In this document: positions 8,521 to 16,435 of the stretch, in pieces
How positions within the stretch are numbered: the first letter of the stretch is position 1
Layout: every line of letters begins with the position of its first letter
DNA from: Janthinobacterium sp. TND4EL3
Lineage (GTDB): Bacteria > Pseudomonadota > Gammaproteobacteria > Burkholderiales > Burkholderiaceae_D
Length of the DNA: 64,000 nucleotides
Assembly (NCBI RefSeq): GCF_900156175.1
Contig: NZ_FTMV01000014.1
Span: 124,001 to 188,000 of the forward strand
Reading direction: 5' to 3'
Translations under genes and position numbers: made by a program
The notes under the pieces: model-generated
Seen by the model: the letters and a program-made list of their open reading frames with translations, nothing else
Told to the model about the DNA's origin: nothing
The model's database searches: none

Positions 8521-8904
8521 ATGAAAATTAAAATATTATTCACCGCTACGCTGGGAATGCTGTCGCTGATACAAGCGCCATTATCTTTCGCAGAGAATGT
8601 CAACGGGAAAAATCTTTATGTACAAAGATGCGCCGTATGCCATGGAGCGGATATCAAGGGCAGCGGCGCATTGGCGAACAAAAGCAATCCCCCCACGCCT
8701 GACCTGACGACATCCGCTTTCAAAAAACGCCTGAAGGAATATCCGGGCGTTATCGTGTCATCGGTCATACTCCGCCCCAATGGCGACTTGATTCCAAAAA
8801 CCTTGCGGGAGAATGGCGTGAAGATACCGCCGTATGCCTGGAAAGTTCAGGATTTTCGCGACCTGAATCAATACATGAGTGGGGTGATTACCAAGAGTCG
8901 ATGA
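8521..8904 (+). CDS. Small periplasmic c-type cytochrome
   Basis: The 127-residue protein has a signal peptide (residues 1-24, ending LSFA) and one haem-binding C-x-x-C-H motif, C37-A-V-C40-H41. PPYAWKVQDFRDLNQYM near the C-terminus fits the distal class I cytochrome c fold, although no obvious axial methionine is placed in the usual KMP context. It is an electron carrier in the periplasm. The partner is unknown. A strong bidirectional terminator follows at 8974. Confidence 0.8.
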   Translation: MKIKILFTATLGMLSLIQAPLSFAENVNGKNLYVQRCAVCHGADIKGSGALANKSNPPTPDLTTSAFKKRLKEYPGVIVSSVILRPNGDLIPKTLRENGVKIPPYAWKVQDFRDLNQYMSGVITKSR

Positions 8905-8973
8905 TGTAGCTAAGAAATCAAGAGCCTGCCATTTTATGCATGGATTCCTGTTCGCGATCTCAGAGCGCGATAA

Positions 8974-8998
8974 AAAAGCCAGTCACATGACTGGCTTT
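8974..8998. terminator. Bidirectional terminator between the cytochrome c and GFA genes
   Basis: The stem AAAAGCCAGTCA / TGACTGGCTTTT has a run of A on one side and T on the other, so it can work on both strands. It separates the rightward cytochrome gene from the leftward GFA-like gene. Confidence 0.8.
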
Positions 8999-9000
8999 TC

Positions 9001-9312
9001 TTATGATGCCGGACTCTCTAGAAACTGTTTTGCATTATCACAAATATCATACCATGCGGGCTTGGAGCCAACATAAACATGAAACTGTATTCTTGCCCCT
9101 GGGTCGTCATCCAGGCAGTTAAGGGATATGGGAAATGAATCATTCTCCGAGCCGACATCCCCCAACGAAGTGCCGCAGTTTTTGCAAAAAGTTCTTGCAT
9201 ATTGAAAGGGAGGCTCTGGCGCATATCGCTGAATAAATTCGCGCCCCTCCAGCAAGGTAAATGAATTTTTTTCCACGAAGGCCAGGGCACTCGCTCCCGC
9301 CTTTTTAAACAT
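9001..9312 (-). pseudogene. N-terminally truncated GFA/CENP-V family protein
   Basis: The frame encodes the C-terminal two thirds of a GFA (glutathione-dependent formaldehyde-activating enzyme-like) domain: FVEKNSFTLLEGREFIQRYAPEP followed by the second zinc site FCKNCGTSL. The family's N-terminal C-x-C and C-x-x-C ligands are missing. Upstream in frame there are only about 15 more codons (..LCKDTVS) before a TAA, so no start that restores them exists. It is probably a decayed gene, though a shortened functional form cannot be excluded. Confidence 0.6.
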
Positions 9313-9398
9313 TGATACTGTATCTTTACACAGTATTTCTAAAAAGACAATTTATTCATGGATAGTCTTTCAGGACCCGAGCCCAAGAACGGTGCGGG

Positions 9399-9443
9399 CG
9401 CGAGGGCCTGGCTTGTCGTTCGGATACGGCCTGAGGCGTTGGC
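9399..9443. repeat. Dispersed repeat copy 1
   Basis: The segment around CGTTCGGATACGGCCTGAGG matches, with substitutions, the segments at 10259-10301 and 61857-61899. Copy 2 contains the self-complementary core GTCCGCCATTCGGAC. It lies just left of the islet boundary repeat. Confidence 0.5.
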
Positions 9444-9510
9444 CGTCGTGCAGGCTGGTTCGGTCGAAAAGCTGATGAGAACCACGCCGCCCTGCGCGCT
9501 TCTGGCAAGC

Positions 9511-9566
9511 AAAAAACCGCCCGAAGGCGGTTTCTTTATTTACTGGCGGAGCGGTGTAATACGAAT
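9511..9566. repeat. Left boundary repeat of the tRNA-Ser islet (duplicated tRNA 3' end plus terminator)
   Basis: A 31-bp perfect match to 10484-10514 covers the terminator hairpin AACCGCC-CGAA-GGCGGTT and its flank. It continues as TGGCGGAGCGGTG, a slightly decayed copy of the 3' end of the tRNA-Ser gene. This is the pattern left by integration of an element into a tRNA 3' end, with the duplicated end at the far boundary. On the minus strand the hairpin is also a usable rho-independent terminator. Confidence 0.65.
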
Positions 9567-9646
9567 AGCAAGGAATACAATGCATTCAGAGCACAAGACG
9601 AAAACTGTACCTACAAAAATACCTACGCGGAAAATTTTAAATTTAT

Positions 9647-10096
9647 TTACTTCTTTGTACTACTTCCACAAAGCTTATTAAAAAGGAGGAATAAATTATT
9701 GTGTGCTCCATCAAACCTAATGTCATCAATACTCTCTGATGCAGGTTTTCCACGACCATCAAGGTAAGAAATTTTTTTACCCGCATGGTCGTAGAACTGG
9801 ACGAACATTTCATATGTGCGCCGTTTTTGGCAGTTCATTAGATGGGAGTAATCAATGTACGCTCCTGGTTGTAAATTTTTACTTATCGCCCCTCCCCAAG
9901 TTGCCAGGCGATCCTTATGTATGTATTCGCGTTCAATTACGTGATAGTTTCCTTTTTCGTTTATCACACTTTGCACATCGTAAAATGTGCCCTCCCTCCC
10001 ACCAGGAAGTGGCTGCCATTCGGCAGCGGCGACATTGCCGAAAATAAACATTGCTCCCGTTGTTACTGCTAAAAATCTCAAGAAATTCAAATGCAT
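9647..10096 (-). CDS. Secreted protein, surface-adhesin E-like
   Basis: From the ATG at 10096 the protein has 149 residues with a signal peptide ending around GNVAAA (residues 1-25). The mature part has the layout of surface-adhesin protein E relatives: W near the start, a first half with a single aromatic-rich strand set, then a C (NCQKRRTYEMFVQFYD) and a final C near the C-terminus. A perfect AAGGGG abuts the ATG, so the TTG two codons later (10090) may be the true start. It is the only gene in the islet between duplicated tRNA-Ser ends and is AT-rich, consistent with acquisition. Confidence 0.6.
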   Translation of the reverse strand: MHLNFLRFLAVTTGAMFIFGNVAAAEWQPLPGGREGTFYDVQSVINEKGNYHVIEREYIHKDRLATWGGAISKNLQPGAYIDYSHLMNCQKRRTYEMFVQFYDHAGKKISYLDGRGKPASESIDDIRFDGAHNNLFLLFNKLCGSSTKK

Positions 10097-10258
10097 CCCC
10101 TTGTATACAATGATATGAAGATTAATTTTTCCACAACTCCAAGCTTGCAGGGGAAATAATAATAGTATCCCAAAAGAACTATTTGTTCTATACCCGTCTT
10201 TGGTTACATTACCAAGTTTACCGATTTGAACTGGGTTGGACGCGAGGGGCACGTGGAC

Positions 10259-10301
10259 GCGAGGGTCAGGTCCGCCATTCGGACACGGGCTGAGGCGTCG
10301 G
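10259..10301. repeat. Dispersed repeat copy 2
   Basis: The segment around GGTCAGGTCCGCCATTCGG contains the small inverted repeat GTCCG-CCATT-CGGAC and continues ACACGGGCTGAGGCGTCG. It aligns with copy 1 at 9399 and copy 3 at 61857. Confidence 0.5.
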
Positions 10302-10347
10302 GTGCTGTGAAAGCGTACTTAGCAGAGAGCCTAATTAGAACCACGAA

Positions 10348-10528
10348 CGCGCGCCCACGGCGCGCGAGGCTGCCGCGCAGCGGCAGCAGGTGGAGGATTC
10401 GGAGAGGGCTGGGCCGGTAGGCCCAGCCCTTCGAATCTCACGCGCAGGGCGCGAAGGCGCCCTGCTCGCTTCCGCCAGGCAATAAAAAACCGCCCGAAGG
10501 CGGTTTCTTTATTTCTTGGCGGAAGCGG
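10348..10528. repeat. Array of five consecutive perfect hairpins beside tRNA-Ser
   Basis: Perfect stems follow one another: 10348-10366 (8 bp, loop CAC), 10369-10387 (8 bp, loop GCA), 10405-10430 (11 bp, loop GGTA), 10444-10465 (9 bp), and 10467-10527 (11-bp outer stem CGCTTCCGCCA/TGGCGGAAGCG enclosing the terminator hairpin). Between them, TTCGAATCTCAC (10430-10441) and CGCTTCCGCCA (10467-10477) are exact copies, inverted, of the T-loop/stem and 3' end of the adjacent tRNA-Ser. No gene is seen in 10097-10516. Confidence 0.7.
10484..10508 (-). terminator. Terminator of the tRNA-Ser gene
   Basis: On the minus strand, AAACCGCC-TTCG-GGCGGTTT followed by TTTT lies 9 bp beyond the tRNA 3' end. 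It is identical to the copy at 9511. Confidence 0.85.
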
Positions 10529-10606
10529 TGAGATTCGAACTCACGAACAGTGTAACCCGTCGCTAGTTTTCAAGACTAGTGCCTTCAACCACTCGGCCAC
10601 GCTTCC
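10517..10606 (-). tRNA. serT: tRNA-Ser(UGA)
   Basis: The 90-nt class II tRNA begins GGAAGCGTGGCCGAG, has the anticodon loop CTTGAAA (anticodon TGA) in a CTAGT/ACTAG stem, a long variable arm, T arm GTGAGTTCGAATCTCAC and encoded CCA. The acceptor arms GGAAGCG/CGCTTCC pair perfectly. A promoter is visible upstream. Its 3' end is duplicated at 9544, and an inverted partial copy lies at 10430-10477. Confidence 0.97.
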
Positions 10607-10616
10607 AGATGGCAGC

Positions 10617-10645
10617 ATTATACATAAAGCGCAGTGGCTTACCAA
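10617..10645 (-). promoter_or_regulatory. Promoter of tRNA-Ser
   Basis: Read on the minus strand, TTGGTA (10645-10640) and TATAAT (10622-10617) are spaced by 17 bp, placing the start about 5-8 nt before the tRNA. Confidence 0.7.
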
Positions 10646-10742
10646 TGGCTAGCGCCGTCAGCAGCATATTTCCGCCCATCGCAAACACTCGGGTCAGATC
10701 CGGCGGGTTCAATTCCTCTGCCGGCATAGCCAAGCACGAAGC

Positions 10743-12788
10743 TTACACGCCCCAGTTTTCCCGCAGCGCCCGCTCGAACTCGCGCGCCGGCAAGGGGCGC
10801 GAGAAGAGGTAGCCCTGTACTTCGTCGCAGCCCGAACTCTTCAGGAAGGCCAGCTGCTCGGCCGTTTCCACGCCTTCCGCGATGACTTTGTGGTGCAACT
10901 GCTGGGCGATGCTGATGATGGTGCTGGCGATGGCGCAGTCGCTGGCGTCGGTCGGGATGCCGGTGGTGAAGGAGCGGTCGATTTTCAAGGTGTCGATGGG
11001 GAAGCGCTTGAGGTAGGACAAGCTTGAGTAACCGGTGCCGAAGTCGTCCAGCGACAGGGCCACGCCCAGGGCCGTGATGCGGTCCATGATGCCGATGACC
11101 CTCTCGATGTTGTGCATCAGGGTGCTTTCCGTGATTTCCAGCTCCAGCCAGGCCGCTTCCAGGCCGTAGCGGGCCAGCGTGGCTGCCACCCTGGCGGGCA
11201 GGGCTGCCGTGAATTCGCGGGCGGAGACGTTGACGGCCAGGCGGATGGGCGGCAGGCCGGCCAGTTTCCATGCTTGCGCCTGGGCGCAGGCCGCTTCCAG
11301 CACCCATTCGCCCACCTGCACCACCAGGCCCGTCGATTCGGCCAGGGGAATGAACTCGGCGGGCGGAATCATGCCGTGCTGCGGGTGGTGCCAGCGCACG
11401 AGGGCTTCGGCGCCGATGATGCGCCCGCTGCCCAGCGCGTACTTGGGCTGGTAGTGCAGCAGCAGTTGCTGTTCCGCTAGCGCCTGGCGCAAGCCCGTTT
11501 CCAGGCGCATGCGCGCCTGCATGCCCAGGTTCATGTCATGGCTGTAGAAGGCCACGCTTTCCGCCTCGCCGCCGCTGTCCTGCTTGGCGCGGTACATGGC
11601 GATGTCGGCCAGGCGCAGCAGGGTTTCCGCGTCCTGCCCGTCCTGCGGATACACGCTGATGCCGATGCTGGCGCCCACGCGCAGGTCGTGGCCTTCGATC
11701 AGGAACGGTTCCACCAGCGAGGCCAGCAGCTTTTGCGCCACCATGCTGGCCTCGAAATGCTGGCCGATGTCGAACAGGCCGACGGCGAACTCGTCGCCGC
11801 CCAGGCGCGCCACCAGGTCCTGGTCGCGCAATGCTTGGCGGAAACGCAACGAGACCTGGCGCAGCAGTTCGTCGCCGATGCGCCGGCCCAGGGTGTCGTT
11901 GATCAGCTTAAAACGGTTCAGGTCGATGAACAGCACGCAGCCGAGCATCTTGCTGCGCTGCGCCACGCTCAAGGCCTGGTCGACCAGCTTGGCCAGCAGG
12001 GTGCGGTTGGGCAGGCTGGTCAGCGGATCGTAATACGCCAGGTGGTGCAAGCGCTCTTCGGCCAGCTTGCGTTCCGTGATGTCCGTCAGGTAGGCGATGA
12101 GGCCGATGGGCTTGTCGTCCATGTCGTGCAGCGGCGACAGGGACAGGCTGGCCCAGAATATCTCGCCCGACTTCTTGCGGCGGCGCACTTCCATCAGGCG
12201 CCCGCCCTGCTCCAGGAAGGCGTCGTGGAAACCCGTGTCCTCGTCGTCGTACAGGAACAGGATGTTGCGCCCCACGGCTTCCACCGAGGTGTAGCCGAAC
12301 AGGCGCTCGGCGCCCTTGTTCCAGCTGGTGATGTAGCCCGTCAAGTCCATCGTCAGCACGGATTCGTGCAGCTGGTCGAGGATTTGCGTCTGCTGCGCCA
12401 GCAGGGCTTCGACTTGCGCAAACGCATGGGTCGAGCGCTGCGCCAGCGAGTGCACCTGCAGCACGCCGGCCGTCAGCGACGCCAGGCTGGCCAGGTGGCG
12501 GCGGTCGGCGTCGTTGTAGGCGTTGCGGCCGGCCACGGCGTAATGGCCGAAGCAATGGCCGTCGAAACTGACATCCTGCAGCAGGGCGGGCGTGTCGCGC
12601 GCAAACGGCATGCGCGGCGCGGCACCCTGGGCGCTGGCCGCAGGCAGGAATTGGGCATGCGGGCTGGCCGTCACGGCGCCGGCGATGCGGCCCAGTTCGG
12701 CCATCAGTGCCGGGCCACGCAAGCGCACGACGGCGTCGCACAGGGCGGCGCTGTCACCGAGGTAATCCGACACCGGCAGCAAGGTCAT
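10743..12788 (-). CDS. GAF/PAS-GGDEF-EAL cyclic-di-GMP protein
   Basis: The 681-residue protein has an N-terminal GAF-like region (to about 150), a PAS domain ([21 protein letters not shown]) with PAC, a GGDEF domain with intact GGDEF and an inhibitory RxxD site (RDQD five residues ahead), and a C-terminal EAL domain ([11 protein letters not shown], later [17 protein letters not shown]). Both active-site motifs are intact, so it may make and break c-di-GMP. The ATG at 12788 lies one base after the stop of the HDOD gene, so the two are translationally coupled; a longer frame reaches 12860 inside that gene. Confidence 0.9.
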   Translation of the reverse strand: MTLLPVSDYLGDSAALCDAVVRLRGPALMAELGRIAGAVTASPHAQFLPAASAQGAAPRMPFARDTPALLQDVSFDGHCFGHYAVAGRNAYNDADRRHLASLASLTAGVLQVHSLAQRSTHAFAQVEALLAQQTQILDQLHESVLTMDLTGYITSWNKGAERLFGYTSVEAVGRNILFLYDDEDTGFHDAFLEQGGRLMEVRRRKKSGEIFWASLSLSPLHDMDDKPIGLIAYLTDITERKLAEERLHHLAYYDPLTSLPNRTLLAKLVDQALSVAQRSKMLGCVLFIDLNRFKLINDTLGRRIGDELLRQVSLRFRQALRDQDLVARLGGDEFAVGLFDIGQHFEASMVAQKLLASLVEPFLIEGHDLRVGASIGISVYPQDGQDAETLLRLADIAMYRAKQDSGGEAESVAFYSHDMNLGMQARMRLETGLRQALAEQQLLLHYQPKYALGSGRIIGAEALVRWHHPQHGMIPPAEFIPLAESTGLVVQVGEWVLEAACAQAQAWKLAGLPPIRLAVNVSAREFTAALPARVAATLARYGLEAAWLELEITESTLMHNIERVIGIMDRITALGVALSLDDFGTGYSSLSYLKRFPIDTLKIDRSFTTGIPTDASDCAIASTIISIAQQLHHKVIAEGVETAEQLAFLKSSGCDEVQGYLFSRPLPAREFERALRENWGV

Positions 12789-12789
12789 G

Positions 12790-13962
12790 CTACAGGTTCC
12801 GGCTGACCTGGATGGCCCACTGGTAGGCCTGTAGCAGGCTGCGCCAGTAGGTTTCTCCATCGATGCCGGCGCGGCGCAAGCCGTCGGGCGGGGGCGCGCT
12901 GCTTTCCACCAGCGCCAGCAAGGCGCCCAGCTCGCCGTTGCGTTCCAGCAAGGCAGCGCTCACTTCGGGCGCCAGGTTCAGGGTGGCGATGATCTCTTCC
13001 ATGGGCATGCCCAGCAGGACGTCGAGCAGGGAAAACACGCCCGTCATGAAGGCCAGGTCCTGCGCGTCGCGGTCGCCGCCGCGCAGCTGGCACAGCGCTT
13101 CCATCTGCGCCGCGCGCACGGCCGCCAGCGGCAGCAGCGCGTGGATCTTGCCATCGTCCTGTTGCCGCGCATACAGCAGCAGTTGCAGCCAGCGCTGCAG
13201 CTGGCGCCGGCCCAGCAGGGTGATGGCCTGGCTGAAGCCGGTAATCGGCGCCGTGAAGCCGAACGCGGCTGAATTGACCAGTTTCAATAAATGATAGCTG
13301 AGCGATGGGTCTTGCTTGAGCGGCACTTCCAGCTCGTGCGCGTCGGCATCGCGGGCCAGCAAGCCCAGCAGTGCGAGCACGCGGCGGCGCGAGGTGGCGT
13401 CTTCCGGCTCGCTTTGCTGGCGCGCATGGTGCAAGGCGTAGTCGCCGGCAAACCAGCTGACGCCGAGTTCTTGCAATGCAGCAAACTGCTGTGCATTGAC
13501 GATGTTGTAGGCCAGGTGCGGTCCCGGCAGCGGCAGCAGCTGGTGCAGGCCCGGCAGTTCTCCGCCCGCGTCGATGGCGAGCGCGCGCGCCTCGGCCTGC
13601 GCCGCCGCCACGGGACCGGCGCCGGCGCCATCGAGCAGGATGCGGTAGCCGGCATCGCGCCACTGCTGGCATTTCTTCTGGATTTGTTTATCGCCGGCAA
13701 AGACAGCCGGCAAACGGAAGATGGTGCGCTGCGGCGCCAGTTGCGCCAGCACGGCCTCGTCCACGCCATGCGGGTCGGCCAGGGGAATGATGCAGTCGAG
13801 CGGCGCCAGGAAGGCATACGCGTCGGCAGCGGCCAGCGCCGCCAGCAGCGGCGCCGTCGAGGCCTGCGGCACGTGCAAGGTGACAGCGACCCACTCGTTA
13901 TGAGCATTGGCAACTGCTTGTAATCCCACCAAAGGAAACAGGTTTGATTCAGACGCTGACAT
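12790..13962 (-). CDS. EAL-like/HDOD signalling protein
   Basis: From the ATG at 13962 ([12 protein letters not shown]) the protein has 390 residues. The N-terminal half resembles a degenerate EAL barrel without the EAL signature, as in YuxH/CdgJ-type proteins. The C-terminal half is an HDOD domain ([38 protein letters not shown]). It has no catalytic HD pair, so it is probably a c-di-GMP-linked adaptor. It is directly followed by the GGDEF-EAL gene. Confidence 0.85.
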   Translation of the reverse strand: MSASESNLFPLVGLQAVANAHNEWVAVTLHVPQASTAPLLAALAAADAYAFLAPLDCIIPLADPHGVDEAVLAQLAPQRTIFRLPAVFAGDKQIQKKCQQWRDAGYRILLDGAGAGPVAAAQAEARALAIDAGGELPGLHQLLPLPGPHLAYNIVNAQQFAALQELGVSWFAGDYALHHARQQSEPEDATSRRRVLALLGLLARDADAHELEVPLKQDPSLSYHLLKLVNSAAFGFTAPITGFSQAITLLGRRQLQRWLQLLLYARQQDDGKIHALLPLAAVRAAQMEALCQLRGGDRDAQDLAFMTGVFSLLDVLLGMPMEEIIATLNLAPEVSAALLERNGELGALLALVESSAPPPDGLRRAGIDGETYWRSLLQAYQWAIQVSRNL

Positions 13963-14181
13963 CGGTATCTCAGTGTGGGTAGGGCGCCATAGTAAATAAA
14001 CTGACCAGCATTGGCAACCCTGGCCCGACAGGGATGCCATTTCGACAGCAAGAATCATTCTATCTGAATCTCACGGACGAAACAGTTTAATATTAGCAAT
14101 AAATGTTCAAAAAAAACATTTCCCTGGGAGACCAGCCTGTCATGCGGGTTTTAAAAAATACACTGCTTTGCACGCATCCGT

Positions 14182-14820
14182 TCAGGCGCTGCCGCCATGC
14201 GCGTGCTCGACCGCGTATTTGATCAGTTCGGCCTGCCCTTCGATGCCGAGCTTGCGCTTGATGTTCAGCCGGTGCGTTTCCACCGTGCGCACGCTCAGGT
14301 CCAGTTCGCGCGCGATCTGCTTGTTCGACTGGCCCGCCGCGATGTGCTGCAGCACCTGCTGCTCGCGCGTGGTGAGGAAGGAGTCGTGGACTTGCGGCCG
14401 CGACAGCTGCCGCGCCAGGGCGGCGCTGTAGTAAATGCCGCCGGACATCACCGTCTCGATGGCGAAGACGATATCTTTCCCCGGAGCATCTTTGAGCACA
14501 TAGCCGCGCGCGCCGGCGGCGATGGCTTGCGACACGTATTCGAGCTTGTCGTGCATGGACAGGATCAGCACGGCAATCTGCGGAAACGCCTGCTTGAACA
14601 GGGCCGTCGCTTCGATGCCATTCGTGCCGCGCATATTGATATCCATCAAGACGAGGTCCACCTGGTGAAGGCGCGCCTGGGCCAGCGCCTCGTCGGCACC
14701 GCCCGCCTCGGCCACCACGTCGAAATGCGCCACCGCTTCCAGGCGCGCGCGCAGGCCGTCGCGCACGAGGGGGTGGTCGTCCACCAGCAAAATTCGGATC
14801 GTGTCGCTCATGGTTCTCAT
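14182..14820 (-). CDS. NarL/FixJ-family response regulator
   Basis: The 212-residue protein has a receiver domain (LLVDDHPLVRDGL, phospho-acceptor D60 in LVLMD, K in YVLKDAPG) and a C-terminal LuxR-type helix-turn-helix (LTTREQQVLQHIAAGQSNKQIARELDLSVRTVETH). ATGs at 14820 and 14811 are both possible starts. It follows the histidine kinase gene by 2 bp, giving a two-component operon. Divergence from cstA suggests that it controls cstA, as carboxylate-sensing systems do in other bacteria; that is inference. Confidence 0.93.
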   Translation of the reverse strand: MRTMSDTIRILLVDDHPLVRDGLRARLEAVAHFDVVAEAGGADEALAQARLHQVDLVLMDINMRGTNGIEATALFKQAFPQIAVLILSMHDKLEYVSQAIAAGARGYVLKDAPGKDIVFAIETVMSGGIYYSAALARQLSRPQVHDSFLTTREQQVLQHIAAGQSNKQIARELDLSVRTVETHRLNIKRKLGIEGQAELIKYAVEHAHGGSA

Positions 14821-14822
14821 TA

Positions 14823-16193
14823 TTAGTCAATGGAGGAAAGGCCGAGCCGCGCCAGCACCACGGTGCCGGCCGGGGACGAGGTGATGTGCAGGCTGCCGCC
14901 GATGGCTTCCATGCGTTCCGTCATGTTGCGCAGGCCGATGCCGCGCTGCGGGTGCAGGGCGATGCCGTCGAAGTCGAAGCCGCCACCATTGTCGCCGATG
15001 CGCAGCTCCACCGTCTTGCCCGCCTCGCGCAGGCTGACCTCGACGGCGCTGGCGTGGGCATGGCGCTCGCTGTTCGTCAGCGCTTCCTGGGCGATGCGGA
15101 ACAGGACGGTATTGACCATGTCGGGCAAGCCCTCGCCCGCCGCCGCGGGGCTGGCCGTGAAACTGGCTTGCGCGCTGCTGCTGTCGTTAAATTCATGCAC
15201 GAGATGGTCGAGCGCGGCGGCCAGGCCCAGGTCGTCGAGGATGGCCGGGCGCAGGTTGTGTGAAATGCGCCGCACCTCGCCCAGCACCTTGTTGAGCTGC
15301 TCGGCGGCCCGCTCGAACGTGGCCGGCGCCTTGTCTTTCTGTTCGGCATTGCCGGCCAGGCGCGCGATGCCCGCCTCGATCTGCAGCTTGATCGACACGA
15401 GCCACTGGCTGATGCCGTCGTGCAAGTCACGCGACAGCCGTGCCCGCTCTTCTTCCTGCGACTCGACCACGCGCTGTGCCAGCACTTTCAGCTTGGCGTC
15501 GGCCACGCGCAGCTCGCGCAGGTTCAGCGCCAGGCCGCAGGCGGCCACCAGCAGGGCGCCGAAGATGGCGATGGCGGCGATCAGTTCCATGGTCGAGCGG
15601 ATATTGCGCGACTGCTGGGCATCGACCTTGGCCAGCGCCTGGTCCACGTCATCCATGTAGATGCCGGTGCCCATCATCCAGCCCCATTCCGGCATCAGTA
15701 TCACATAGCCGAGCTTGGGCGCCGACTTGTTCGTCGACGGCTTGATCCAGTTGTAGCGCTCGAAGCCGCCGCCGCTCCTGGCCCGCTGCATCAGGCGCTG
15801 GATGGTCAGGTTGCCGTCCGCGTCCCGCAACTCCCACAGGTTCTGCCCCACCAGTTCGGGCTGGCGCGGGTGCATCAGCGACTTGCCCTGCAAATCATAG
15901 ATGAAGAAATAGCCATCGTCGCCATAGCTGAGCGAGGCGAGGATGCGCTTGGCTTCCTCTTGCGTGGCGGCATCCTTGCGCCCCGAGCCGTACAGGGAAG
16001 CGATGGAATGGCTGGCCAGGGTCACGTAGTGCTTGAGCTCGGCTTCCTTGCTGGCCAGGTAGGCTTGCTGGATGGTGGCGCGCTGCTGTTCGGCCAGGGT
16101 GATGGCCTGGTGCCGCACGGCAAAAGCGATCGTGCACAGGGCGAGGATCAGCGGCGTGATGGCCAGGAAGATGACTTTCTGTCTGAGTTTCAT
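14823..16193 (-). CDS. Cache-domain histidine kinase (HisKA_3 type)
   Basis: The 456-residue sensor has a TM helix at residues 8-26, a periplasmic single Cache_2 domain (about 30-195: GDDGYFFIYDLQGKSLMHP..GYVILMPEWGWMMGTGIYMDDV), a second TM helix at about 203-223, and a NarX-type dimerisation domain with H258 in SRDLHDGISQWL. A C-terminal ATPase domain has the N box and GNGGG-type loop (IGDNGGGFDFD). Cache_2 sensors next to carboxylate transporters usually bind short-chain carboxylates, so a pyruvate-like signal is plausible given the neighbouring cstA. Confidence 0.92.
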   Translation of the reverse strand: MKLRQKVIFLAITPLILALCTIAFAVRHQAITLAEQQRATIQQAYLASKEAELKHYVTLASHSIASLYGSGRKDAATQEEAKRILASLSYGDDGYFFIYDLQGKSLMHPRQPELVGQNLWELRDADGNLTIQRLMQRARSGGGFERYNWIKPSTNKSAPKLGYVILMPEWGWMMGTGIYMDDVDQALAKVDAQQSRNIRSTMELIAAIAIFGALLVAACGLALNLRELRVADAKLKVLAQRVVESQEEERARLSRDLHDGISQWLVSIKLQIEAGIARLAGNAEQKDKAPATFERAAEQLNKVLGEVRRISHNLRPAILDDLGLAAALDHLVHEFNDSSSAQASFTASPAAAGEGLPDMVNTVLFRIAQEALTNSERHAHASAVEVSLREAGKTVELRIGDNGGGFDFDGIALHPQRGIGLRNMTERMEAIGGSLHITSSPAGTVVLARLGLSSID

Positions 16194-16262
16194 GGCCTGG
16201 CGCTCCGGCGGCGTCTTTGCTGGTGGGAAGGCGTGATTTTACGTCGCCGCGCGGCGATCGGC

Positions 16263-16294
16263 CTGCGTAGTAATACTGAGCGTTACTGCGTAGT
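16263..16294. promoter_or_regulatory. Candidate response-regulator site between the kinase operon and cstA
   Basis: Two identical CTGCGTAGT copies (16263-16271, 16286-16294) with start points 23 bp apart flank an AGTAA/TTACT inverted repeat. They lie in the divergent intergenic region, which is otherwise without genes. Binding by the adjacent regulator is inference. Confidence 0.35.
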
Positions 16295-16435
16295 CTTGCG
16301 CTTGCGGCAATTATATGATTCCTGAATACTCGCCATAAGCTGCAAATACACCAAAAGTAACATCAAACTGGCGACGACCAGGCGCAGCACACCATCATCG
16401 CACGGCACAGCGCCCGTCACATCTCTGGAGGAAGC

